From NCBI RefSeq assembly GCF_002192455.1, contig NZ_CP021744.1, forward strand, positions 6,233,501-6,297,500: a DNA stretch of 64,000 bases, given 5' to 3'. This DNA is from Streptomyces albireticuli (GTDB taxonomy: Bacteria > Actinomycetota > Actinomycetes > Streptomycetales > Streptomycetaceae). A program made the translations under genes and the position numbers. Positions within the stretch are counted from its first letter, which is position 1. Each line of letters begins with the position of its first letter. Below the pieces are notes generated by a model. The model did no database searches. It was not told where the DNA came from and worked only from the letters and a program-made list of their open reading frames with translations. Of this stretch, positions 7,027-15,720 are shown piece by piece.

Positions 7027-7587
7027 ATGCTGCTCACCATGACGACTGAGCCGGAGCAGCAGATCGGAGTCGGCGCACCGGACGCGTTCCAGCGCCTGTG
7101 GACGCCCCACCGGATGGCGTACATCCAGGGTGAGAACAAGCCCACCGGGCCGGGCGCCGACGACGGCTGTCCGTTCTGTTCGATTCCGGCCAAGAGTGAC
7201 GAGGACGGGCTGATCGTCGCCCGGGGTGAGTACGTCTACGCCGTGCTGAATCTTTACCCCTACAACGGCGGCCACCTCATGATCGTCCCGTTCCGGCACG
7301 TCGCCGACTACACGGAGCTGGACGGGCCCGAGACGGCCGAGCTCGCGGACTTCACCAAGCGGGCCATGACCGCGCTCCGCAAGGCGTCCGGGGCGCACGG
7401 CTTCAACATCGGGATGAACCAGGGGCAGGCCGCCGGTGCCGGCATCGCCGCCCACCTGCACCAGCACATCGTCCCCCGCTGGGGCGGCGACACCAATTTC
7501 ATGCCCGTCGTCGGCCATACCAAGGTGCTGCCCCAACTGCTCGCCGACACCCGCAAGATGCTCGCGGACGTCTGGCCCGAGGCGTAG
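7027..7587 (+). CDS. HIT-family nucleotide hydrolase/transferase
   Basis: Histidine-triad protein of 186 aa, related to the Ap4A phosphorylase/ADP-hydrolase branch. The catalytic triad motif is HLHQHIVPRW near residue 145, with the partner motif YPYNGGHLMIVPFRH near residue 80. CPFCSIPAKSDED near residue 45 holds two Cys that bind zinc in some HIT proteins. It is cytosolic and the substrate is probably a dinucleoside polyphosphate or an AMP conjugate, which is inference from the family. ATG 7027 is close behind GGGGAA; an in-frame ATG at 7039 (MTTEPEQQ) is an equally good start. It follows thrS in the same direction. Confidence 0.85.
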   Translation: MLLTMTTEPEQQIGVGAPDAFQRLWTPHRMAYIQGENKPTGPGADDGCPFCSIPAKSDEDGLIVARGEYVYAVLNLYPYNGGHLMIVPFRHVADYTELDGPETAELADFTKRAMTALRKASGAHGFNIGMNQGQAAGAGIAAHLHQHIVPRWGGDTNFMPVVGHTKVLPQLLADTRKMLADVWPEA

Positions 7588-7680
7588 CCACCCTGCCCGC
7601 CTGCGTACCCCGGGGACACGCGTGAGGCAAAATCGGGCAAATATCCCCAAGCATTAATAAAGAGAAGTTCTAATGGTGCG

Positions 7681-8541
7681 GTGACTTTCCTTCACCGCCG
7701 CACCGTGCTGCGCGCGGCCGCGGGCGGTGCCCTCGCCGGGGCGGGCGCCGTCGGCTGCGGCCGGTCCGATGGGGACGAGGTCCGCGCGGCGGACCCGTCC
7801 GCGCGGGCGCCCGCGTCGCACGCCTCGGCGTCCGCGCCCTCGCCCGCCGCCTCTTCCCCGCCGCCCGGTCCGCGCGCCCCCGCGCTCGTAGGGCCGGTGG
7901 CTCCGGGCGTGTCCGCCCTGCCCCCGCTTCCGCCGCTGCTGCCCCCGCAGATCGAGTACGGGTCCCGCAAGGGTTCCGCCGTAGCGCTCACCTTTCATGG
8001 GCAGGGTGACCCGAAGGGTGTCACCGCGCTGCTGGCCGAGGCCGAGCGGGCCGGGGCGCGGGTGACCGTGCTGGCGGTCGGTTCCTGGCTGGACGCCGAG
8101 CCACGGATGGCGCGCCGGGTTCTCGACGGGGGGCACGAGCTGGGCAATCACACGATGCACCATCTGGACATCTGCACGATGGGGGAGCGCGCGGCCACCG
8201 CCGAGATCGTCCAGTGTGCGGAGCGGCTGCGCAGGCTGACGGGCGGGATCGGCCGGTGGTTCCGGCCGTCGCGGGCCCGGCTCGCCACCGATCGGGTGGT
8301 CCGGCTCGCGCGTAAGGCCGGATATCCGCACGTCCTCTCGTACGACGTGGACTCCCTCGACCACACCGACCCGGGCGCGGAAGCGGTCCGGCGTACGGTG
8401 CTGGGCGCGGTGCGGCCGGGGTCGGTGGTGAGCCTGCACTTCGGGCACGCCGGCACGGTCGCCGCGCTGCCCGCGATCCTCGACGGCCTGCACCGGCGCG
8501 GTCTGCGCGCGGTGACGACAACGGAGCTGCTGACCCGATGA
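7681..8541 (+). CDS. Polysaccharide deacetylase-like lipoprotein
   Basis: Exported protein of 286 aa. A twin-arginine-like signal (HRRTVLRAAAGG) ends at a lipobox GAVGC, with Cys26 as the lipidation site, followed by a Pro/Ala/Ser-rich linker to about residue 90. The NodB-like domain follows. Motif 2 is ELGNHTMHH, and a motif-3-like RPSRARL is present. In motif 1 the usual TFDDG is LTFHGQGD, so the metal-binding and base Asp is replaced by His106. That makes normal deacetylase chemistry doubtful. GTG 7681 is the first start in frame. The stop overlaps the ATG of the next lipoprotein gene (ATGA), so the two are one operon. Confidence 0.82.
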   Translation: MTFLHRRTVLRAAAGGALAGAGAVGCGRSDGDEVRAADPSARAPASHASASAPSPAASSPPPGPRAPALVGPVAPGVSALPPLPPLLPPQIEYGSRKGSAVALTFHGQGDPKGVTALLAEAERAGARVTVLAVGSWLDAEPRMARRVLDGGHELGNHTMHHLDICTMGERAATAEIVQCAERLRRLTGGIGRWFRPSRARLATDRVVRLARKAGYPHVLSYDVDSLDHTDPGAEAVRRTVLGAVRPGSVVSLHFGHAGTVAALPAILDGLHRRGLRAVTTTELLTR

Positions 8542-9805
8542 GCCAGTCCTCGATCCAGTCCTCCCAGCCCGCTCAGTCCGCCCAGTCCGCCCGGGGCCGG
8601 CGGGGCGCGCGTTCCGGTCCGTGTCCCGGCCGGTCGCGGCCGCGCCGGGTCCGCCGGGCCCTGCTGTTCGCCGCGGCGGGTGTCCTGCTGGCGTCCGGCT
8701 GCGGCGGTTCGGGTGACGACGGGCCCGGCACCGCCGCCCGTGAGGGCGGGACCCGTAAGGCCGGTGCCGCTCCGGCGGGCCTGCCGGGGATGCCGCCGCT
8801 GCTCGATCCGAACGACCTGTACGCGGCGGACCGGCCGAACGCCCTGTCGCCGGTGGTGAAGGACTTCCCGTCGCGGGTGTACGTGCCCAACACCGAGTCG
8901 GACACGGTCAGCGTCATCGACCCGAAGACGTACAAGGTCATCGAGACGATCCCGGTGGGCAGGCAGCCGCAGCACGTGGTGCCGTCGTGGGACCTGAAGA
9001 CGCTGTGGGTGAACAACGACCGGGGCCACACCCTCACGCCCATCGATCCGGCGACGGGCAAGGCGGGGAAGACGGTCGACGTCCACGATCCGTACAACCT
9101 CTACTTCACGCCGGACGGGAAGTACGCGGTGGTGATGGCGTCGATGGACCGGGAGCTGGTCTTCCGGGACGCGCACACCATGAAGCGGATGAAGACGGAG
9201 CCGGTGAACTGCAAGGGGGTGAACCACGCGGACTTCTCGCCCGACGGGAAGTACTTCATCGTCTCGTGCGAGTTCTCGGGGGAGCTGCTGAAGGTCGACA
9301 CGGCGCGGATGAAGGTGATCGCCAAGCAGAAGCTGCCGTTCGAGGGGCGATGCCGCAGGACGTGAAGATCTCCTCGGACGGGAAGACCTGGTACGTCGCG
9401 GACATGATGGCGGACGGGATCTGGGTGCTGGACGGGGACAGGTTCACCGAGCCGTCGCTGATGCGGACGGGCAAGGGGGCGCACGGGCTGTACGTCAGCC
9501 GGGACTCCCGGTCGATGTACATCTCGAACCGGGGTGAGGGTTCGGTGTCGGTGCTGGACCTGCCGAGCCGCAAGCTGGTGAAGAAGTGGGAGCTGCCGGA
9601 CGGGGGGAGTCCGGACATGGGCGGGGTGTCGGCGGACGGCAAGGTGCTGTGGCTGTCGGGGCGTTACGACGGTGAGGTGTACGCCATCGACACCCGGGAC
9701 GGGCACCAGATCGCGCGGATCCCGGTGGGGTCGGGGCCGCACGGGCTGGCGGTGTATCCGCAGCCGGGGCGGTATTCGCTGGGCCACACGGGGATCTTCA
9801 GGTGA
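8538..9805 (+). pseudogene. YVTN beta-propeller lipoprotein, frameshifted
   Basis: The product would be a cell-surface seven-bladed propeller of about 422 aa. After a basic segment (RRVRRALL) comes a lipoprotein signal ending LLASGCGG. Repeated blades follow, each with a D-x-x-T/S turn and PDGK motif: VYVPNTESDTVSVID, YNLYFTPDGKYAVV, HADFSPDGKYFIV, then GLYVSRDSRSMYISN, SVSVLDL and PHGLAVYPQPG. The first 270 codons stop at 9363 (FEGRCRRT), while the rest continues in another frame from about 9348 (AMPQDVKISSDG). The break is in a GGGG run (9344-9347) that needs one more G. A function in binding or sensing is inferred; YncE-type propellers have no fixed role. It is coupled to the deacetylase-like gene. 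Confidence 0.85.
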
Positions 9806-9820
9806 GCTGAGGGAAGGGGG

Positions 9821-9850
9821 AGGGGCCGCCGTCCGGGGACGGCGGCCCCT
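9821..9850. terminator. Bidirectional terminator hairpin
   Basis: A 13-14 bp inverted repeat (AGGGGCCGCCGTC and complement) lies between the convergent propeller and membrane-protein genes, 15 nt and 18 nt from their stop codons. It can serve both. Confidence 0.8.
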
Positions 9851-9868
9851 CCCTGTCGTTTTCTGCCG

Positions 9869-11533
9869 TCAGGCGTTGTAGACGTCGGCCTGGCCGGGTT
9901 TGGGGTCCTGGACGGCGCCGCTGAGGGACATCGCGCGGCCGGCGAAGCGCTCGGTGTTCACGCCGTTCTCGGCGAGGACGCGCAGGGCCGCCTCGTGGAC
10001 GACGCGGAGGACGGGGGTGGTGGCGCGCAGGGCGTCGTCGGCCATGAAGCGGTGGCGCCAGGGCTTGTCGGCCCAGGCGTGGCGCAGGCCGAAGGGCTCG
10101 GGCAGGACGAGCTTGCCGCCCCAGTACTCCAGGAGGGGCGGGTACCAGGTGAGGGGGGCGCGGGCGGCGAGCCGGACGACCTCCTTGGCGGGGACGATCG
10201 ACAGCTTGCGGGTCCTGGTCTCCCAGAACTTGACGGTCTTGGTGACCGTCTTGGTGCGGGGGGAGGGCTTGCCCATGAAGAGGCCGTGGACGGGGCCGAG
10301 GGCGTGGCCGGTGACCTCGATGCGGAGGGTCTTGTGGAGGACGGTGACGGTGATCAGGAGGGTGATGACCAGCTGGCCGTCCCAGAGGACGAACTGGACG
10401 CCGAGGTAGTGCCGGCTGCCGGCGCCGAACTGCTGTTCGTTGCAGATCTTCTGGAGCTCCGCGCCCCTTATCTGGAAGCCGTCGGTGCCCTCGGGGCGGG
10501 AGACGGCTCCGGCGCCCTCGCCGACGGGGGAGACGACCCAGTGCTCGACGGAGGGGGTGGGGAATCCTCCGGTGTGCAGGGGGCTGCGCTCCAGGAGGCG
10601 CAGCTGGTCGTGGATGGCGCGGACGACGTCCCAGCTGCGGAAGGGGTTGATCTCCTTGTCGGGGTCGGCGGGGACGAGCTCCTCGGCGAGCTGCCAGCTG
10701 CCCCAGCGGGTGCCCATGCCGAGGATGCCTTTGGGGCCGGCGTAGAAGGCGACGTTGCTGTGCTGTTCGGCGGCGAGCCGTTCCAGGGACTGGCGGAGCC
10801 GCTCGGCGGCGGTCTCGCCGGGGTTCTTGGGGACGGCTTCGGGGATCTTGGCGCCGATGCCGCCGCCGGAGAGGAGGCCGGTCCAGCGGTCGCGGAGGTC
10901 CTTGGCGGTGTTCTCGCAGACGGTCTTGGCCCAGAGGCCGCCGATGAGGGGGGCGATGAGCATGGCGCGGAGGTAGAGGCTCCAGAAGCCGTGGAAGGGC
11001 ATCTTGACCATGAAGATCACGGCGAACACGGCGAGGGCGGCGAGCAGGGCCATGCCGAGGGCGCCGGCCCGTTTGTTCTGGGCGCCGGCGAGGGAGCGGC
11101 GGAGCTGGAAGGCGCCGAGCCAGAGGAGCACGCCGGGCAGGAAGAGGAGGCCGCAGACGAGCATGATGACGGTGAGCCGGGTGTCGCGCTGTTTGCGGAT
11201 GCGGCTGGCCGCCAGACAGTGCTCGACGACGGGCTGGGGGTCGAGGCCGAAGGACTGGATCAGCGGCTTGCGGCCGCCGCCGAGGACCCTCAGCTGGACG
11301 GCGCGGGAGAAGGCCTCGCCGAGGTTCGGCTCGAAGAGCGATATGCGGGGCGGCTTGACCTCGGAGGTGGCCCAGTCGGAGTTGGCCTTGAGGAGCTGGT
11401 CCACCGGGCCGTCGCGGTAGGCGGCCGAGGCGAGTGCCTGGGTCGCCGCCGTCTGCCCGGAGGAGCCCGAGAGCGGGATCTGTGCACCCGGGCTGAAGTC
11501 GAACGCGTCCCCTGCTGCCACCGCTGCCCCCAA
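9869..11533 (-). CDS. Conserved membrane protein, function unknown
   Basis: Protein of 554 aa without a family I can name. A cytosolic N-terminal region (to about residue 118, with AFDFSPGAQIPL) is followed by three clustered membrane segments near 120-142, 158-177 and 184-203. A large soluble domain comes next, with SNVAFYAGPKGILGMGTRWG and WDVVRAIHDQLRLLE. One more hydrophobic stretch (QLVITLLITVTVL) lies in the middle of a long C-terminal region. The frame opens at TTG 11533; a GTG at 11521 (VAAGDAFDF) is an alternative, and neither has a strong SD. It is convergent with the lipoprotein operon. The topology suggests a membrane-anchored cytoplasmic protein. Confidence 0.75.
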   Translation of the reverse strand: MGAAVAAGDAFDFSPGAQIPLSGSSGQTAATQALASAAYRDGPVDQLLKANSDWATSEVKPPRISLFEPNLGEAFSRAVQLRVLGGGRKPLIQSFGLDPQPVVEHCLAASRIRKQRDTRLTVIMLVCGLLFLPGVLLWLGAFQLRRSLAGAQNKRAGALGMALLAALAVFAVIFMVKMPFHGFWSLYLRAMLIAPLIGGLWAKTVCENTAKDLRDRWTGLLSGGGIGAKIPEAVPKNPGETAAERLRQSLERLAAEQHSNVAFYAGPKGILGMGTRWGSWQLAEELVPADPDKEINPFRSWDVVRAIHDQLRLLERSPLHTGGFPTPSVEHWVVSPVGEGAGAVSRPEGTDGFQIRGAELQKICNEQQFGAGSRHYLGVQFVLWDGQLVITLLITVTVLHKTLRIEVTGHALGPVHGLFMGKPSPRTKTVTKTVKFWETRTRKLSIVPAKEVVRLAARAPLTWYPPLLEYWGGKLVLPEPFGLRHAWADKPWRHRFMADDALRATTPVLRVVHEAALRVLAENGVNTERFAGRAMSLSGAVQDPKPGQADVYNA

Positions 11534-11646
11534 TGCCGCGCATGCCCGATCCTGCGGCCTGCCTGACGACGGCCGCCCGTGTCATACGTGTTGGTCCGCG
11601 TGCCCAGCGTATCCGTGCGGGGTACCGGCTGTCGCCGGAGATCGGA

Positions 11647-11683
11647 AAGCCGCCCGTCTCCTTGGAGTTGGGACGGGCGGCTT
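11647..11683 (-). terminator. EF-G-like gene terminator
   Basis: A 12-bp perfect stem (11647-11658 with 11672-11683) starts 5 nt beyond the stop codon of the minus-strand EF-G-like gene. Confidence 0.75.
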
Positions 11684-11688
11684 GTGAA

Positions 11689-13896
11689 CTATGCTCCGTT
11701 TTCGGGGAGTTCGCGGAGCCGGTCGGCGACCTGGGCGGGCATCGGCTCGTGGCGGGCGTAACTCCGCGCGAACCGGCCGGTGCCGTGCGACAGGGAGCGC
11801 AGGTCCACCGCGTACCGGACGATCTCGATCTCGGGGACCTCGGCCCGGACGAGGGTGCGGCCGGCGCCGGACTGCTCGGTGCCGACCACCCGGCCGCGCC
11901 GCCCCGAGAGGTCGCTCATCACCGGGCCGACGTAGGCGTCGGGAACCAGGACCCGGACCTCCGCGACGGGTTCGAGGAGGTGGATGCGGGTCTCGGTGGC
12001 GGCCTCGCGCAGGGCGAGGGCGCCCGCGGTCTGGAAGGCGGCGTCGGAGGAGTCCACCGAGTGCGCCTTGCCGTCGAGGAGCGTCACCCGCACGTCGACC
12101 AGGGGGTAGCCGGCGGCGACGCCGCGCGCCGCCTGGGCCCGGACGCCCTTCTCCACGGAGGGGATGAACTGCCGGGGCACCGCGCCACCCACCACCTTGT
12201 CGACGAACTCGATACCGGAGCCGCCGGGCAGCGGCTCGACCTCGATCTCGCAGATGGCGTACTGGCCGTGGCCGCCGGACTGCTTGACGTGCCGCCCGCG
12301 CCCGGTGGCCCTGGCGCCGAAGGTCTCGCGCAGCGACACCTTGTACGGCACGGCGTCGACGCGGACGCCGTAGCGGGTGCGCAGCCGTTCCAGGGCGACG
12401 TCGCGGTGCGCCTCGCCCAGGCACCACAGGACCACCTGGTGGGTCTGGGCGTTCTGCTCCAGGCACATGGTGGGGTCCTCGGCGACCAGCCGGGCGAGGC
12501 CCTGCGAGAGCTTGTCCTCGTCCGCCTTGCTGTGTGCCTGGATGGCCACGGGCAGCAGCGGGTCGGGCATCTGCCACGGCTCCATGAGCAGGGGCTCGCC
12601 GCGTGCGGAGAGGGTGTCGCCGGTCTCGGCGTGGGTGAGCTTGGCGACACAGGCGATGTCCCCGGCGATGGCCTGGCTCAGCTGGCGCTGGTGCTTGCCG
12701 AAGGGTGAGGAGAGGGCGCCGACGCGCTCGTCCACGTCGTGGTCCTCGTGGCCGCGGTCCTCCAGGCCGTGGCCGGAGACGTGCACGGTCTCGTCCGGGC
12801 GCAGGGTGCCGGAGAAGACCCGGACGAGGGAGATCCGTCCGACATAGGGGTCGGAGGAGGTCTTGATCACTTCTGCGGCCAGGGGTCCGGCCGGGTCGCA
12901 GGTCAGGGGCGCGCGGGGACGGCCGTCGGGGGTGGTGACCGCCGGGACGGTCCGCTCGGGCGGGGTGGGGAAGCCGCCGGTGACCAGCTCCAGCAGCTCG
13001 ATGGTGCCCAGCCCGTGCCGGGCGCCCTCCGCCGCGGGCGCGGCGGCGAGGACGGGGTGGAAGGTGCCGCGTGCCACGGCCCGCTCCAGGTCCTCGACGA
13101 GCGTCTTGACGTCGATCTCCTCGCCGCCCAGATAGCGGTCCATGAGGGTCTCGTCCTCGCTCTCGGCGATGATCCCCTCGATGAGCCGGTTGCGGGCCTC
13201 CTCGATCAGCGGCAGCTGGTCGGGGGCGGGCGGGTGCTCGGCGCGCTCGCCGGAGGAGTAGTCGAAGACGCGCTGCGACAGGAGGCCGATCAGGCCGGCC
13301 ACGCCGCGGTGCCCGTCGGGGCCCTCGGGCCCGTGCAGGGGGAGGTAGAGCGGCAGCACGCTGTCGGGGGAGTCGCCGCCGAAGGCGGTGCGGCAGTTCT
13401 CCGTCATCTCGGAGAAGTCCGCGCGGGCGGCCTCCAGGTGGGTGACGACGATCGCGCGGGGCATGCCGACGGCCGCGCACTCCTCCCACACCATGCGGGT
13501 CGCGCCGCCGATGTTCTCGGCGCCCTCGGCCGCCGAGACGACGAAAAGGGCCGCGTCCGCGGCGCGCAGACCGGCCCTGAGCTCTCCGACGAAGTCGGCG
13601 TAGCCGGGGGTGTCCAAGAGATTGATCTTGATACCGGCCCATTCCACGGGGACCAGCGAGAGCTGCACCGAGCGCTGCTGGCGGTGCTCCATCTCGTCGT
13701 AGTCCGAGATCGCGCAGCCGTCCTCCACCCGGCCGGCGCGGTTGACCGCGCCCGTCGCCAGCGCCAGTGCCTCCACCAGCGTGGTCTTGCCGGAACCGCT
13801 GTGGCCGACCAGCACCACGTTGCGTACGTGGCTCGGCCGGTCGGCCGACACTGCTCTGCCCGCGGCCCCTGGGTACGTGCCCGTCTTCTCGCCCAT
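11689..13896 (-). CDS. Elongation factor G-like protein (EF-G2)
   Basis: Translational GTPase paralogue of 735 aa. G1 is GHSGSGKTT, and G3 is DTPGYADF near residue 85. The canonical G4 NKxD is replaced by THLE (VVTHLEAARADF), and the switch I region is divergent (RQQRSVQLSL). Domains II to V are present, with SSDPYVGRISLVRVF, GEAHRDVALERL, RGRHVKQSGGHGQY and the C-terminal YVGPVMSDLSGRRG. This is typical of the EF-G-like group in actinobacteria, whose role differs from the main EF-G and is unclear. ATG 13896 is preceded by a GGGAGG-like SD. It diverges from pgsA; the 265-bp gap between them should hold both promoters. Confidence 0.88.
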   Translation of the reverse strand: MGEKTGTYPGAAGRAVSADRPSHVRNVVLVGHSGSGKTTLVEALALATGAVNRAGRVEDGCAISDYDEMEHRQQRSVQLSLVPVEWAGIKINLLDTPGYADFVGELRAGLRAADAALFVVSAAEGAENIGGATRMVWEECAAVGMPRAIVVTHLEAARADFSEMTENCRTAFGGDSPDSVLPLYLPLHGPEGPDGHRGVAGLIGLLSQRVFDYSSGERAEHPPAPDQLPLIEEARNRLIEGIIAESEDETLMDRYLGGEEIDVKTLVEDLERAVARGTFHPVLAAAPAAEGARHGLGTIELLELVTGGFPTPPERTVPAVTTPDGRPRAPLTCDPAGPLAAEVIKTSSDPYVGRISLVRVFSGTLRPDETVHVSGHGLEDRGHEDHDVDERVGALSSPFGKHQRQLSQAIAGDIACVAKLTHAETGDTLSARGEPLLMEPWQMPDPLLPVAIQAHSKADEDKLSQGLARLVAEDPTMCLEQNAQTHQVVLWCLGEAHRDVALERLRTRYGVRVDAVPYKVSLRETFGARATGRGRHVKQSGGHGQYAICEIEVEPLPGGSGIEFVDKVVGGAVPRQFIPSVEKGVRAQAARGVAAGYPLVDVRVTLLDGKAHSVDSSDAAFQTAGALALREAATETRIHLLEPVAEVRVLVPDAYVGPVMSDLSGRRGRVVGTEQSGAGRTLVRAEVPEIEIVRYAVDLRSLSHGTGRFARSYARHEPMPAQVADRLRELPENGA

Positions 13897-14161
13897 GTGT
13901 CCCGCCTCCCGGTCGACACCTGCGGTCCTTCGAGCTTTCCACCGCCGTAACGCTGCGTCCATACGTCGCACACGGAGGCGTACCCGCGGCGGTGCCACCG
14001 GCGCGCCGTCGGCGGCGCGCGGGCGGGTGCGCGCGCGGGGCGGCGGCGGCCCCGGCCGGTGTGCGAGCGGTGCGTGCGCGGGCGCCCCCGGCCGCCTGGC
14101 TACGATGGGCCAGCCGGTGGCCTTCTGACCACCCGGCCCGATTCGACCCTCCGGGAAGGCC

Positions 14162-14818
14162 ATGCTGAACAAGTACGCGCGTGCGTTCTTCACGCGTGTT
14201 CTCACGCCGTTCGCCGCCCTGCTCATCCGCCTCGGCGTCAGCCCCGACGCGGTGACCCTCATCGGTACCGGCGGTGTGATGGCGGGTGCGCTGGTCTTCT
14301 ACCCCCAGGGGGAGTTCTTCTGGGGCACGGTCACCATCACCCTGTTCGTCTTCTCCGACCTGGTCGACGGCAACATGGCCCGCCAGCTCGGCCGCTCCAG
14401 CCGCTGGGGCGCGTTCCTCGACTCCACGCTCGACCGGGTCGCCGACGCGGCGATCTTCGGCGGGCTCGCCCTCTGGTACGCGGGGCGCGGCGACAGCCTC
14501 ACCCTGTGCGCGGTGACGATCTTCTGCCTCGCCAGCGGCCAGGTGGTGTCGTACACCAAGGCGCGCGGTGAGGCCATCGGCCTGCCGGTCGATGTGAACG
14601 GCCTGGTCGAGCGGGCCGAGCGGCTCGTGATCTCGCTGGTGGCGTGCGGCTTCTCGGGGCTGCACAAGTTCGGCGTGCCGGGCATCCAGATCCTGCTGCC
14701 CATCGCCCTGTGGATCGTGGCGGTCGGCAGCCTGGTGACCATGGTCCAGCGTGTGGTGACCGTGCGCCGTGAGGCGGACGAGGCCGACGCGGCGGCGAGC
14801 GGAGGCGGGGCCGGGTGA
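14162..14818 (+). CDS. pgsA: Phosphatidylinositol phosphate synthase (CDP-alcohol type)
   Basis: Membrane enzyme of 218 aa that joins CDP-diacylglycerol and inositol phosphate, the first step to phosphatidylinositol and its mannosides. The CDP-alcohol phosphotransferase signature is complete: DLVDGNMARQLGRSSRWGAF followed by LDSTLD, giving D-x2-D-G-x2-A-R-x8-G-x3-D-x3-D. About five or six hydrophobic helices fit the family. The assignment to the inositol branch rests on the two downstream genes, an acyltransferase and PimA, which overlap by 4 bp each and form one operon. ATG 14162 has GGGAAGG upstream. Confidence 0.9.
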   Translation: MLNKYARAFFTRVLTPFAALLIRLGVSPDAVTLIGTGGVMAGALVFYPQGEFFWGTVTITLFVFSDLVDGNMARQLGRSSRWGAFLDSTLDRVADAAIFGGLALWYAGRGDSLTLCAVTIFCLASGQVVSYTKARGEAIGLPVDVNGLVERAERLVISLVACGFSGLHKFGVPGIQILLPIALWIVAVGSLVTMVQRVVTVRREADEADAAASGGGAG

Positions 14819-15720
14819 AGGAGAAGCTGACCGACGCGCTGTACGGGCTCGGCTGGGGCGCGGTGAAGAAGCTCCCCGAGCCGGTGGCCACGCGGCTCGG
14901 ACAGCGGATCGCCGACACCGCCTGGAAGCGGCGCGGCAAGGGCGTGCTGCGCCTGGAGGCCAATCTCGCACGGGTGCTGCCCGACGCGGGCCCCGGGCGG
15001 CTGGCCCAGCTCTCGCGGGCGGGCATGCGCTCGTACATGCGCTACTGGATGGAGTCCTTCCGGCTGCCGGCGTGGAGCCCGCAGCGGATCCGGGACGGCT
15101 TCACGCCGGAGGGCCTGCGCATCCTGGAGGAGGCCCTGGCCGCCGGTCGGGGCGTCGTCGTCGCCCTGCCGCACATGGGCAACTACGACCTGGCGGGCGC
15201 CTGGGTCACCACCCGGCTGGGGGTGCCCTTCACGACCGTCGCCGAGCGGCTCAAGCCCGAGACGCTCTACGACCGGTTCGTGGCCTACCGCGAGGGGCTC
15301 GGCATGGAGGTGCTGCCGCACGCAGGCGGCAGCGCGTTCGGCACCCTCGCCCGCCGGCTGCGGGCCGGCGGGCTGGTCTGCCTGGTGGCCGACCGCGACC
15401 TGTCCTCCTCCGGCATAGAGGTGAAGTTCTTCGGCGAGGCGGCGAAGATGCCCGCCGGGCCCGCCATGCTGGCGGTGCAGACCGGTGCGGCGCTGCTGCC
15501 CGTCACTCTCTGGTACGACCGGTCGCCGGTGATGCGGGGGCGGATCCACCCGCCCGTCGACGTGCCCGAGACGGGCACCCGGCAGGAGAAGGCCGCCGCG
15601 ATGACCCAGCAGATGGCCGACGCCTTCGCGAGCGGCATCGCCGAGCACCCGCAGGACTGGCACATGCTCCAGCGACTGTGGCTCGCGGACCTCCCGCAGG
15701 CCGGGGAGGGGAAGCCATGA
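14815..15720 (+). CDS. Phosphatidylinositol mannoside acyltransferase
   Basis: LpxL/HtrB-family acyltransferase of 301 aa that acylates the mannose of PIM1 or PIM2 at the inner face of the membrane. The catalytic H-x4-D motif is HMGNYD near residue 119, with the following TTVAERLKPETLYDRFVAYR. A second conserved block is GGLVCLVADRDLSSSGIEV, where Arg/Asp contact the acceptor. It resembles mycobacterial PatA in length and context. GTG 14815 overlaps the pgsA stop by 4 bp and the next gene overlaps its own stop by 4 bp. Confidence 0.9.
   Translation: MKEKLTDALYGLGWGAVKKLPEPVATRLGQRIADTAWKRRGKGVLRLEANLARVLPDAGPGRLAQLSRAGMRSYMRYWMESFRLPAWSPQRIRDGFTPEGLRILEEALAAGRGVVVALPHMGNYDLAGAWVTTRLGVPFTTVAERLKPETLYDRFVAYREGLGMEVLPHAGGSAFGTLARRLRAGGLVCLVADRDLSSSGIEVKFFGEAAKMPAGPAMLAVQTGAALLPVTLWYDRSPVMRGRIHPPVDVPETGTRQEKAAAMTQQMADAFASGIAEHPQDWHMLQRLWLADLPQAGEGKP

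Noticed and set aside
9344..9347. Programmed ribosomal frameshift in the propeller gene
   Set aside because: No slippery heptamer with downstream pseudoknot is evident, and three other genes have the same kind of lesion at unlike sites, which favours sequence error.
13897..14161. Small gene between the EF-G-like gene and pgsA
   Set aside because: Frames here are Arg/Ala/Gly-rich without SD or codon bias; the 265 bp is best read as a divergent promoter region.
11582..14971. 1129-codon minus-strand frame over the EF-G-like gene and pgsA
   Set aside because: The EF-G-like protein in another frame has all its motifs; this one is a shadow frame full of Arg and Pro.
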